From Rhynochetos jubatus (Eukaryota > Chordata > Aves > Eurypygiformes > Rhynochetidae), in assembly GCA_027574665.1 (NCBI GenBank), contig CM050650.1, positions 51,443,304-51,507,303 of the forward strand: a stretch of DNA of 64,000 nucleotides. Reading direction: 5' to 3'. Each line of letters begins with the position of its first letter. The stretch's first letter is position 1. Positions 28,001 through 37,208 of the stretch are shown here, one piece after another. Both the position numbers and the translations under genes were made by a program. The notes beneath the pieces were generated by a model, which saw nothing but the letters and a program-made list of their open reading frames with translations, was not told the origin of the DNA and searched no databases.

Positions 28001-31000
28001 CCTGGTATGTTCTCCCAGCACCCCACTGTAGCCCAGCACCAAGAGTTAGGAGTCCTGAAGCAGCAGGTGATGCAGCAGGCACTTCAGGAACTGTTACAAA
28101 GCAGTGGGTGCTTTTTATCAGTCCACATCCCCCTGCTTCCTTCTCCTAATGCTACTGTGAATACCTTTGCAGGAGACAACTACGTAAGATGAGAGGGCAG
28201 CCAGCAAGCAGCATGCTCCGGTCACGCACAGATCAGAGCAGTTAAGTCAGGTACTGCAATACCATTCATTTCACAACTCCTCATGAATCAGCGCCTCAAC
28301 CATATGATTTAGCTTCTTCAGGGTGCTCAGAGCTGGTTGCAATAGCCTGTGGTTTGGCTGCCAGACCTGCCCTGTGATAGGACATCTTCTCACAGCAAAG
28401 TCCTTATATGCCTGCATTTGCCCTCTGCCTCTCCTGCCACACTGCAAAGCCACACCAGATCTGTGCTTGCTGTAGGCCTGGAAGAACTCCTTCAGTATCC
28501 TGACTTCCCCCTGGATCCACCTCTCTTTCTCCCTGAACACACATCCTTCAGATTGTCGTGTAGCTCATCCTTTTAACTTTGTCTCCCTGGCCACTTCCAC
28601 TGTTGATTCAGCCAGACATTAAGTGCCAGAAATCTTGAGAGAGTTGAAAGACACAGAAACACTTCTGCACACATGGACAAAATGAAGCGTTTACAAGTAG
28701 ACGCATGAGAAAAGGCATGTTTGGTGGTCTGATTAAACAGAGCACAGATCTGCTTAAATTGAGTCAGGTGACCAAAATGAGACTAAATCAAGTCTGGGAT
28801 TTAAGTTGTCTCTGCGGGATGTGCAACAAATTAATAGATATCAAGCTCATTTTAAAAGCTGATCTCAAAGAAATTGAGCCAGGACACTCAAACTTCCTTT
28901 TTAGATGAAGAAACTGAGCCTCATGAGATGTGTTTTATCCTGCAAATTTTACAAAACTGGGAACAGGACGCAAGTGCCACGGGTCACAGCTGTGCGCTGT
29001 TTGGCAGAGGTGCCCCTGGGCAGCAAGAGTCCAGTCTAGGAACAGCAGTGACACTGGTGATGAGACCTGCTGCCCTGGCACAGGGGTCAAACAGTCCCAG
29101 CCTGTTGCTACTGGCAGACTGTTTGTCCCTGGCTTCCCCAGTCTGTGTCTTTGGGAGCACAGGTGGGGAGGGTTTCTACAAGCATCCCTTCATCCCTACT
29201 CCCTCCCCTGGCCCTGGAGGGTCTCCCCAGGAGAAGGGAAGAAGGTGGTGCCGGTGGACAAGGTGTTGGCCAGGGAACATTGAACCTTTCACTCCCATTT
29301 ATTGCTGCAACAGAAACACCAGTTTCATTTTCTCTTAGCTGTACCCAGTGGCTCAGTGCTGCTGGAAAATCACGGTGGCTTACACAAACTGCTGCCATAA
29401 ATGGACTCTGAGTACAACTAACATGCTTTCAACTATAGCAAGGCTGAAGGAAAAAAAAATAAGAAACAACAAAAGAAAAAGAATCTCTGTTTTTATTTTT
29501 AAGCCCTGAGGGAAACAGCCCGAACAGTCTGCCCAAGTAAAAGACACCATGACCTAACCCCTCGCAGTCTCCCAGCAGAGGTACCTCAGAGACAGCAGCA
29601 CAACCTTCCCACCACAGCCACCTCCTGCAGTTTCATCTGGAGTCAGGTTGCATTCATCCTCCTGTCCACCCAGCCCAGGCTGCCACTGCCAGCACAGGCA
29701 GAGATACATCATTCCCAGTGACAAAAGTTCCCCAACAGCTCTCTGAGTGTCACTTGCAGCCCTCCAAACAGCCTTGATTTCGGCAATCGCACACAAAAGC
29801 CAGTTCTGAAGCTTTGCTCTACGGCCAGACAGATGCTCTGATTTATCTTCTCCTGACCTTAGATCCTGGCTGTCAGGTCAGTACTCAGGGCACAAAGCCA
29901 CTGCTCTGAAGAGCCTGAAGCCTGGGAGCAGATTCAGTGGTCCCAGCTGGATGGGGGAAGGATAGTGAATTGGGAGATCAGGATAGGCACCACTTTTCAG
30001 TTCAGTGTTTGCTCCGGACTTTGCCTGCTATGCCCTGCTCTGTGCTTTGGAGGACACAGCTCCAGTACAAGCACCTAGTTAAAAATCACAGCGGAAGGCT
30101 CATGGAGCAGGCAGGAGTCAAAGCCCACAGCTGTGCTGACGCATTTTCCAGCGTACCTTGATGATTTCCTAGCCAACCCCTCTAAGCACTCTTCATTTTT
30201 TCACCACTGCATTGGTGACAGTTACTGTCAGGATGACCTTAAAATACACACTCCTAGTGTTCAGGCTGTGTGCTAGAGCCAGAACACATCCCATCCATGG
30301 CATGATTACAGATTGCACAGAGGATCTCCTAGGAAAGCATCTTAAACGGCCTTTCGCAGCCTCATTAAAAAGCCACTACATTTGCCAGAATTTGCCACTA
30401 GTGGTAACAGTCTGCGGTCCTCTGATTGACATCTCAGGAAGAGCTGAATGATAGCTTTGGGTGAAAATGTATGTTTGTTTTTTCTCAAGTAAGTACAATC
30501 ATTTCTGCTGACTCCTGTCAGATCTCAGAAGGGCAGTCTGCCACCAGGTTTTTTATTACCTACAGACTTAAATGTTCAGTCCTGGAAACACAGCGAACAG
30601 ATAATATACTGTGATCTGAATCACCAAGTGGTATCAGGTACCCTCAGGGTTTATACCACCAACGTTGCCAGCCTCAGCTGCTACGACTTAAATCTTTATT
30701 TTAATCTGACAATCCTTCTGCGACAGAGCAATCCCTGTGTGGGGTGTTAGGCTTTGTGTGGCTTTGGAGAGCCAGCCTACAGATCAGCTCACCTTTCCCT
30801 AGAAGTTCGATGCTGACACTTGATCATAACGCATTGTCCCAATTTGCTTGTGACTTGGAATGAAACAAATCCAAGGAGGAAAACCAGCCACCAAAGCAAC
30901 AACCCTTGGGGCGACAATCCCATTTTACTGATGCAATCCCACACCGGGATGAAAGTTGCTGATTAGAGAACAGGGATTTTGCTTACCTCGCTGACGATGG

Positions 31001-31400
31001 ATGAGTGGGGCTGTTTATACACCCAGTTATCGTGGCAGACGGTGAGCGGCAGGTTGCCTGCGCTGTGATTGCCGTAGTGGGCAAGCGGGCTGGCGCAGCT
31101 GACAGAGGCATCCCACATGATGTCCAGCCTCTCGCATTCTCCGCGGGATGACCCATTCCCCAGGCGCAAGGGCAGTACCGTGAAGTTTTGTTCCTCTTCC
31201 AGCGTCCAGCCACATCGTTCTCTTAACTCGGCTGCCCCAGGGATCCTGCACCAGTAGTTGCCCGGTGCCTGCCCGAGGAAAACCACACTAGCGAACAGGA
31301 AAGAAAAAGTTATGCCAGTCTGGCACAGGAGGAAAAAGACCCTCTTTTGAAATCTTCCAAATTCCCCGGCTTCCTTCAAAACCTCATCGAAAGATGGCAT
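986..31400 (-). CDS. SLC22A3: SLC22A3 (OCT3) organic cation transporter, complete, 11 exons
   Basis: Polyspecific facilitative transporter of organic cations (in the family: monoamines, MPP+, metformin) in the plasma membrane. Coding exons on the minus strand: 31400-30987, 18261-18158, 16177-16023, 13191-13026, 11996-11879, 6859-6762, 6623-6409, 3710-3602, 3370-3258, 1902-1803, 1043-986. All introns are GT-AG and the frame is open throughout, giving 549 residues against 556 in human OCT3. The start MPSFDE is the first in-frame ATG and has A at -3. Seen in order: helix 1 (about 20-43); extracellular loop with Cys 51, 63, 89, 102, 122, 143 and N-glycosylation sequons at 72, 82, 111; GYAADRYGR at 168-176; PESPRWL at 283-289; DRFGRR between helices 8 and 9; Asp472 in CDLGG, equivalent to the substrate-binding Asp475 of rat OCT1; PETKG after helix 12; and a short basic tail ending SYI. 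Identity rests on residue-level match to OCT3, closer than to OCT1 or OCT2. One codon is missing in exon 4 relative to human. Confidence 0.97.
1044..1802 (-). other. SLC22A3 intron 10
   Basis: 759 bp, bounded by GTATGA and TTTCTTCAG. I see only unique sequence and no repeat or RNA gene. Confidence 0.85.
1803..1902 (-). CDS. SLC22A3: SLC22A3 exon 10
   Basis: 100 bp with acceptor CACCATAG|GTATTC and donor TCAAG|GTATGA. It encodes the rest of helix 12 ([18 protein letters not shown]) and the cytoplasmic [14 protein letters not shown], typical of all OCTs. Confidence 0.97.
1903..3257 (-). other. SLC22A3 intron 9
   Basis: 1.36 kb of AT-rich unique sequence. Nothing recognised beyond the splice sites. 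Confidence 0.85.
3258..3370 (-). CDS. SLC22A3: SLC22A3 exon 9
   Basis: 113 bp with acceptor TTTTGCAG|AAACTT and donor TTCA|GTAAGA. It encodes [20 protein letters not shown] (helix 11, with the substrate-binding Asp472), then [17 protein letters not shown] at the start of helix 12. Only a 231-bp intron separates it from exon 8. Confidence 0.97.
3602..3710 (-). CDS. SLC22A3: SLC22A3 exon 8
   Basis: 109 bp with acceptor TGAACAG|ATATCC and donor CTAAG|GTACGT. It encodes [20 protein letters not shown], then [17 protein letters not shown]: helix 10 with the conserved Glu and the ELYPT motif. No long open frame marks it; it was found from homology and the flanking splice sites. Confidence 0.97.
3711..6408 (-). 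other. SLC22A3 intron 7
   Basis: 2.7 kb. Several open frames on either strand around 4220-5560 have no homology that I recognise. It holds an 18-bp tandem duplication at 5224-5257 and nothing else recognised. Confidence 0.8.
5224..5257. repeat. 18-bp tandem duplication
   Basis: CACCATGCTCCAGCTC occurs twice with an 18-base period in SLC22A3 intron 7. Confidence 0.8.
6409..6623 (-). CDS. SLC22A3: SLC22A3 exon 7
   Basis: 215 bp, the same length as exon 7 of the plus-strand paralogue. The acceptor is TGTTTAG|GTTTAC and the donor GGAAG|GTAATT. It encodes [20 protein letters not shown], helix 8 with ELPAALLIL, the loop [11 protein letters not shown] (second copy of the MFS loop motif) and helix 9, ending LITAFLPE. 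Confidence 0.97.
6762..6859 (-). CDS. SLC22A3: SLC22A3 exon 6
   Basis: 98 bp with acceptor TCTCCTCAG|ATCACT and donor GCCTG|GTGAGT. It encodes [18 protein letters not shown], then [15 protein letters not shown]: the rest of the cytoplasmic loop and the start of helix 7. Only a 138-bp intron separates it from exon 7. Confidence 0.97.
7600..7765 (+). mobile_element. Probable old CR1-clade LINE remnant
   Basis: The stretch with GGAATTCACTGTCACAGG, then GGCCAAAAAGGGATTGG and GAATGGCTTTAAG, resembles the 3' region of ancient amniote CR1 copies (TGGAACTCATTGCCACAGG...AAAAAGGGATTGGAC...GGCTATTAG). Much diverged; boundaries are approximate. Confidence 0.4.
10579..10611. repeat. TA-rich simple tract
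   Basis: Alternating TA sequence directly before the left end of the CR1 fragment at 10612. Confidence 0.7.
10612..11050 (+). mobile_element. CR1 LINE fragment, end of reverse transcriptase ORF
   Basis: Plus-oriented CR1. The frame at 10668 reads [20 protein letters not shown], then [38 protein letters not shown]: the C-terminal part of the avian CR1 ORF2 protein. Past this come the [21 protein letters not shown]-like codons, now disrupted. It is 5'-truncated as usual, but it also lacks the 3' UTR and the terminal ATTCT repeats, which is not usual for target-primed insertion. Confidence 0.9.
11879..11996 (-). CDS. SLC22A3: SLC22A3 exon 5
   Basis: 118 bp with acceptor TTCTTACAG|GGTGGT and donor TCAGAG|GTATTG. 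It encodes [21 protein letters not shown] and on to SPHYSE, the start of the large cytoplasmic loop between helices 6 and 7. PESPRWL is the SLC22 signature. Length and phase equal the human exon. Confidence 0.96.
11997..13025 (-). other. SLC22A3 intron 4
   Basis: 1.03 kb of unique sequence. Nothing recognised beyond the splice sites. Confidence 0.85.
13026..13191 (-). CDS. SLC22A3: SLC22A3 exon 4 (one codon shorter than usual)
   Basis: 166 bp; the homologous exon of the neighbouring SLC22A2-type gene is 169 bp. The acceptor is TGCTCAG|TGACAG and the donor TACTG|GTAACG. It encodes [15 protein letters not shown], helices 5 and 6, ending FLFLLYYW. Human OCT3 reads GSKQRRIVG where this has GSDQRIVG, so one Arg codon is missing in the short loop after helix 4. 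The frame is kept. Confidence 0.96.
13888..14006. repeat. (TTTTA)n microsatellite, about 24 units
   Basis: 119 bp of uninterrupted ATTTT units. The purity suggests recent expansion and likely length polymorphism. It creates a spurious open frame of repeated FILFY residues. Confidence 0.98.
14766..14811. repeat. 16-bp tandem repeat, nearly three copies
   Basis: ATTAAATCCTTTTAAG occurs twice perfectly and then a third time with changes. Confidence 0.85.
16023..16177 (-). CDS. SLC22A3: SLC22A3 exon 3
   Basis: 155 bp with acceptor CCAACAG|ATATGG and donor ATTG|GTGAGA. It encodes [13 protein letters not shown], helix 3, FAPNF, helix 4 with [13 protein letters not shown], and ends in YVI plus one base. 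It matches human OCT3 almost residue for residue. Confidence 0.97.
16178..18157 (-). other. SLC22A3 intron 2
   Basis: 2.0 kb. It contains short A-runs near 16190 and 16730; otherwise unique, with no gene recognised. Confidence 0.85.
18158..18261 (-). CDS. SLC22A3: SLC22A3 exon 2
   Basis: 104 bp, the standard length for this family. The acceptor is CCCACAG|TATAAC and the donor CAG|GTACTG. It encodes [13 protein letters not shown] followed by helix 2 and ends in GYAAD plus two bases of the Arg codon of the helix 2-3 motif. The exon is too short to show as a long open frame and was found by reading the minus strand between exons 1 and 3. Confidence 0.97.
18349..18374. repeat. (GGGGAA)n short simple repeat
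   Basis: Four or so GGGGAA units in SLC22A3 intron 1, close to exon 2 on its upstream side. Confidence 0.8.
21225..21410 (-). mobile_element. CR1 LINE 3' end remnant
   Basis: Reads as the reverse complement of a CR1 3' UTR: TTTAGGTAGGAAGGGTCCTC at the start (element 3' end), then GTTGCTCCACGCC, TTGTCCAGTCAGGCTTTT and GGAGGCTCCACAGCATCCCT. Diverged from the other CR1 copies here, so probably an older subfamily. Boundaries are approximate. Confidence 0.7.
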
Positions 31401-31950
31401 TATGTATCCACTCGGAGCAGTCCAAGAGATGGCGGAGTTGGCTTTCACACTTCGCAACGGCTGCTGGCACTTCCTATGAACGTGACGATCTCACCTCCCC
31501 TCGCTCCTCTCCCCTCATGTGCAGGCACACGCACAGAGACGTGTGGATCTGCAACGCCGATGGCATGAGCAGAGCCCTGACGGGACGAAGCTGGAGTCAA
31601 GCATGCAAGCACCCGCCCAAGCACACACGCGGGCACTCAGGGCATGCCAAGTTGCGTGGGGCTTACACGCAGCCAGGGAGGAGTGTGACTTAAAGCACGC
31701 AAACATATTGTAGGAGAGGAGGGGCGTTCATTTCCTATTCATCCCGAATGTTAAACAGATTATGTAATAAACCCAGTTAACTCCTTCGGGGCAGACGAGC
31801 CGCAAATGCCAGCCCCCACCGCGGCTGTGATAAATTAATAGGCGCGAGGACAGAGCAGAGAGTTAAACGGGAAAGAGCGCAGAAGCTGTTGCATAAAGCA
31901 GCAGTGAGTGATGCCGCCTCTCTGCGGGATGGCAGGGCAGAAAGAAAGTT
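30980..31950 (-). promoter_or_regulatory. CpG-rich 5' region of SLC22A3
   Basis: CpG dinucleotides and GC content are clearly higher here than in the surrounding tens of kilobases, covering coding exon 1 and about 550 bp upstream. This suggests a CpG-island promoter. I see no convincing TATA box near the start, and the transcription start cannot be placed. A short minus-strand upstream ORF (ATG at 31518, 14 codons) would be in the leader if transcription starts further upstream. Confidence 0.6.
30987..31400 (-). CDS. SLC22A3: SLC22A3 exon 1 (coding part)
   Basis: Encodes residues 1-138: cytoplasmic N-terminus, helix 1 and almost the whole large extracellular loop, ending SSIVSE. The donor is GAG|GTAAGC in phase 0. 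The loop holds five of the six conserved cysteines and three N-x-S/T sites. It lies in the most CpG-rich part of the gene. Confidence 0.97.
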
Positions 31951-34900
31951 GTTTCAGAGAGAGCTATAAAGTCTTTCCTTTAGCAAATAGAAATGAATAC
32001 TGCAGCAACGTTCAATTACTGTTTCAAAGTGTTACTTCACCATCTGTGCAGATTTAATTTGCAAGAGTCTGTCCTTTCTATACTGTAAATAAAAAGAGGC
32101 TCATGAACCGTGCCAGTCCAAAATTCAGGAATTTTTTTTTTTTTAAGTTGGATTTACTTGTTCAGAAAGACTTTTATATGACCTTGTTCAACTTAATTTC
32201 AGTCTTCTAAATATTTAAAAGAGAAATGGCCAGGTTTTCTTCCTCAAAAATGAATGGGAAACAAGTTATTTCACTTTTCTGCTCTGCTGTTTGAGTGGGG
32301 GGAGAAGGGAAAGGGAGGTGCATTTTGTGTGCACGTGAGCACATCTTGTGCAAAACTCCCTGAATCAAATCTGACGTGCAATAACGAGTGTTTTGCACTT
32401 TGTTCGGGAGGTCAAGAGCCACTCTCTTCTCTTGCAAGAAGGAGCACAGGGACAGCACCTTTTGAAGATGCCTCCTACAGTCCCTCATCTCTGATTACCT
32501 ACAGCTTTAACCATGGATGTCTGTGGTTTTGAAATGAAGTGCACTTTCTAACACACTTAGATCTAGACCCTTTTTGGTGACTATACAGGCTATCTGACGT
32601 GGACTTTGTAATAGACAGGAAGACTGGCGCTGTGGTGTGAGCTTGGCACAGATGCACGCTAGTAGGTAGATGCGCTGCTGTGCTTGTATAAGCATATGCT
32701 TTCAGGGGAATTTTGTTTGATTCCTGGTTATACTGCTTGACAGTAATCAAGCTCAGATCACCTTTGGGTTCAGGTCTGTGACTGAGGAGATGGGGCACTG
32801 TCTGAAGGCCGGTTTCAAAAACAGAGAAGTGCTTTAACCCAACAGGGCTAACTGGGGGTCCAGTCATGCTGAGAAGTCAAAGGTGAGATGGTTCACACTG
32901 ACAGCTCCCAGCAACTGAGGAGATCGTCTCTGCAAGGACCACCACAAAGGAAAACAAATGGGGAGTGTCCCTGATACTAAGCCTGTGTGCTGCTCTCACA
33001 GCTCTGCTCAAGGATGTATTAAACCTCCACTGTTTCTCAAGACTTACCCCAATAAAAGAATGTTGCTTTTATCCCTGTTGGGTATGTTAGCTCAGTTCTG
33101 AATTGTGAGGGTTAGTGCCTTGTAAGCCATGTACCAATGTTGCTGTGCTCAGCATTTTGCCCGTTTCAGAACCCTGTTGGTGCAATTGCCACGGCCACCT
33201 CTTATCTGATCAGTGGAGCTACACCAGGTTTGACTGAGTGACAATTCAGTCCACTATTTCAAGATTGCTTCTGGAGCTACTTTCTTTCCCCAAAGAAAGC
33301 ATGGTCTAGTAGCTGGTTGTCAAAATTTCACTCATCTCATCCATTATGCTCGTCGTGCACAGCATGTGCATCACAGTCTGCCAGACCAGAAGCCAGAAAA
33401 CCCACCAGCTGTGAGACATCAGTGCTAACGTCGCAGACATCTGGGAGTCTTCCTACGTTCCCCACCGTTACAGTGCTGGTCATACAGGTGAAGATTAATT
33501 CTGTAAGATCAATTCAACTGACTGGCATAGAGGATATCAAAGTGACCTTGGTTCCCCTGTGTGCACCTGTGTTTTCATTTTTCTGTCCAAAGATGGCTTA
33601 TCAATATTTACCACCATGTCAATGTGCTGCAAGACTCCAGTTTGACAAAGAATTCTAAACTATCCCTGTGACAGAAGCATTAGAGTGTGCATTAGTGCAT
33701 TTATTCTACAGCAAACAATTCCCAGCTTTCCTGATGTTTTCCTGGAACTTCAGCTCCATGTACTGTGAGAGCTGAACACATCTAAGGAGAGGAAGATGAT
33801 GGGTTTGTATACAAAGCCTGCAACTGTAACCTCTTGATCAAATACCTTTAAATCTTTGAGGACAGATCTCAGGGTCAAACCAGCATTTTAAACATTTTAT
33901 CCTATACATAGAGTAAAAAAGTATGTTCTTTGGTTCTGGGAAGGAAGCATGGGAAGAAAGAGCCAGGGAAGATGTTGACTGATGAAGAAGACAGAAGCAG
34001 TAAAAATAGATGCAGAAAAGAGAACAGAAAGAGGGAGGGGGAAGAGTGGGAAGTCAGCAAGCTAGGGAAAGCACAGAGGCAGAAGTGGTAATGAAAGGGG
34101 AGTAAAGGATAAAGAGATAGAAATACAACCAAATTACAGTCATGAGCATCTTCAGCTGGAGCTCTGTTTAGAAGCCCAAATGTCACAGCTATTTAGAAAA
34201 CAGAATGAAAAGTACCTAGTGTAGAGGGGAAGGTACATTCACTGTCTATACATTCATGGCACTATACTACTGCTTATACATGTCTGGGTGACAGCATGAG
34301 ACATTTGGATCAATAGCTACTCTGACTGAACCCTGCAAAGTTACAACTTTACTGTAACACCCTGGATAACCTTTATCTGTGCTTCAGTCAAACATTTAAA
34401 AACCTCAAAGTCCTTTGGGAGACTATAAGCGGTGGGGCAGTGACATCAGTCAGTTTGCAGACACCAGCAGGCACCGTCCTATGTAACAGCACCATTCCCA
34501 GGATACAGTTATGCAGAAAAGCATGACTTAGGTTTTGATTTTTTACAAACACATGTCCCTTGCTAAATAAAAGAGGGTCTGGGAACAAGTTTGGGCAGCA
34601 ATAGTTCACCCTGCCTGCTACCTCACTTCTTGACGCAGCTTCATATTGCACCAAATATTTGTCCCCCAGACAAATCTGCTATAGACTGGATAGCCCTGAG
34701 CAAAAGGGGTGCAGAACCATCAGCATCACATCACCCCAGGGCCAGGACGTCACCTACAACAGTCTTCATCTCTCCATGACAGGAGGAGGGGCAGGGATCC
34801 CAATGGCCCCACATCTGAGAATTATCTGTGCCTCTGCTAAGCGGTGACCCCCACAGCAGAGACTGCCACAAAGAACCAGGCAGCAGTAGCACAAAGTAGG

Positions 34901-36118
34901 TTGCACAAATCTTAATGGCAAAGCTCGATCCACAGCAGAAGATGGCAGGGCCCTTCATCATTCTTCACCACTCACTTCACCTTTCAAACACCTTCCAGCT
35001 GCATCCTGTGGGTTTGGCTCTCCCGTGCAAAAGTTGTTGGTCTTCCATGGTGGAGCGCAGAAGCATGACACCAGCCCTTAGGGCTCGGTGTCTCAATGCA
35101 TCTTGTTAAGAAGCCAGGCTGGGAAGGACATAGGAGCTCAGTTTTGGAGATTAAATAAATATTCGATTTTCTGAGATCAGAGCGAGACCTTGTCATGGGG
35201 CAATTAGAGATGTTTACACTCCCTGCCACACACATGGTACAATCACATTCCAAGTCAGGACACTAAATTACATGCAGCTTTTTCTCTGGTAGTTCTTGTG
35301 GTTTGGGTCTTTTTGCTGGGGTTTTTTTCCCTTTTCTCTTTATTAATCTTTATTCTTCCTCCCGCCGCCTACTTTCATCTTCTTCTTTTATCTCCCCCTT
35401 CTTTCACTCCAGATTTCCGTTTTTTCTTTCCAAAAGGTGGCAACTCTACTCAATGGAGTATATCCTTTCCCAGGCCTCCAGATCAACTTAGTGAGCAGCA
35501 GGCTGACTTTGAGACATGGGAAAAGTCAATTCCAATCAACAGGGTTTCCACCTTTTGGCAATCCATGAAAGCAATACACAATGCATTATACTCCCCTCCC
35601 TCACTATTTCCATGGCCTTTAGGCTATTTTTACCATCTTGGTTCCAAGAACAAATATAAATAAATGTAGTTCTAGGAACCGTAGAGTACAACAACCAGGG
35701 GGATCTGTACTCATTGCTAGGACAGCAGCTGAAACATCAGGAGGAAAACAGGGACACAGGAAGAGAAGGGAAAATCCAAACAAAGAGGGGAAAAAAGCAG
35801 AGAGTGAAAGGAAAAGCAAAAGTCCTCACAAGAGAGGGGAAAAAAATCCCCAAAGCAGAACAGCAACAACCGCACCTGAGAGAGCCCATATCTCTGTCAC
35901 TTTGAACACATGCAGGCAAAAAAAGCTACAGCAGGGGAGGAAGTCATCCTCCACCCACATGAGGTTGGTTCTCACACCCTCAGCTTTTCCTCCTGCTGCC
36001 CCGGTGAAGAGGGTGGAGGGCACACGAAGTTTGGGTGCTCTCAGCCCCTGGGGCTCCTGCAGACTCATCCCACTGCAGCCAGCAGAAAGGGTTCCCTCCC
36101 ACTGCCCTCCTGCCCCAC

Positions 36119-36154
36119 ACTTCTTCTTGCACCCACACTTCTTCTTGCACCCAC
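36119..36154. repeat. 18-bp tandem duplication
   Basis: Two perfect copies of ACTTCTTCTTGCACCCAC. Confidence 0.9.
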
Positions 36155-37146
36155 TCTTTCTGGGTGCAAAGCATCCTCTGCTGAGAAGCCAACAGGATCC
36201 TGGTGGGTGTGTGCTTTCCTTCACAAACCCAGTGCTGTTTCACCACCATGGTGCATGCACACGGTTCCTCTCTGCCTGTTGGAGAAGACCGGGTGCCATG
36301 CATTTGGGTGCACAGAGATAGTCTGTGTCTCTTCCCCACTGACTTTAATCCTACCCAGCGGAAGCAGCGGAAACCTGCGGCTCCCCAAGCATGCCTGGGA
36401 ACACCTGCTTTTCAGGATTTCAGCTCAGCATCTGAGACAGGGTGAGGAACCAAAAGGGCTCATCAGCTTCCCCAAGGCCAGCTGAAGGAAGGGCAGCCAG
36501 AGGAAAAGGTGTTCCTACACACACATTTTTATAGCCCGTATGTGTCTTTCCTCATCCTTTTCCTCTTCACCCGGTCACTCTGAAGGCTAGCGGAGAGGTT
36601 ACACTGGGCCCTGCCTTCCTGTTCAGATAAATATGCCACAATCCCACAGCACTTTTGTCAAGATCCCTGCTAATGACTTGGAATAACCGAGCATTTCAGC
36701 CATGAGATAAGGCAACCCAAGTTCACCAAAGGCTGTTTTGCACAATGGAACGGAGAAGGGTTATTTCCAGAGGTGGGTGTAAGGGCCTGATAAAGTGTGA
36801 TTGACAGCCATGAATCCCAAGCTTCCTGTCTCAGCTGCACCTGCCTCCAGTCCTGCCTGGAACAGACTGGGTGGGGATGGGGGGCGGGGTGGAAATCACA
36901 TCGGTTCTGTTTGTGATTTCTCATGGTTGCACAGCCCTCCCCTGTGACTCAGTTTCCATCCAGCTTGGAAGCAAATATTTCTAAATACTAAGAAAAGGAC
37001 TTCGTGTGAAAGTTTCCAGCCCCCTTTGCAAATATAAAGGTGAAACTTTTAAACCATACCCGGGATGGTGTCAGTGCAATGAAGACTTCTGGGTTTGCCA
37101 CTCACCAGCTGTCTGCTTCCCTTGCTGTTTCTGAAGTGGGACCTTC

Positions 37147-37208
37147 ACTAAAAAAAGGAAAAAAGAAAAAGAAAAAAACCAAACCAAACCAAAACAACAA
37201 CAACAACA
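37147..37208. repeat. A-rich and (CAA)n low-complexity tract
   Basis: Runs of A broken by G, then CCAAA units, then CAA units. No retroposed gene or SINE body is visible upstream. Confidence 0.7.

Larger units (their letters stand above)
18262..30986 (-). other. SLC22A3 intron 1
   Basis: 12.7 kb, the largest intron of the gene, as is common for first introns where enhancers often sit. It contains a G-rich simple repeat at 18349-18374 and a CR1 remnant at 21225-21410. Open frames up to 179 codons (for example 24583-25122 minus) overlap others on both strands and carry no recognisable domain. No nested gene is supported. Confidence 0.8.

Noticed and set aside
31401-31457. N-terminal extension of SLC22A3 by 19 residues
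   Set aside because: The extension has no ATG (the upstream codon is TTG) and no counterpart in OCT3 proteins; MPSFDE matches the family start.
35638-36321. 227-codon plus-strand open frame, the longest outside exons and CR1, overlapped by long frames on other frames and strand
   Set aside because: No recognisable domain, low-complexity basic stretch at its start, an internal 18-bp duplication, and open frames of similar length on both strands, as expected for stop-poor GC-rich DNA.
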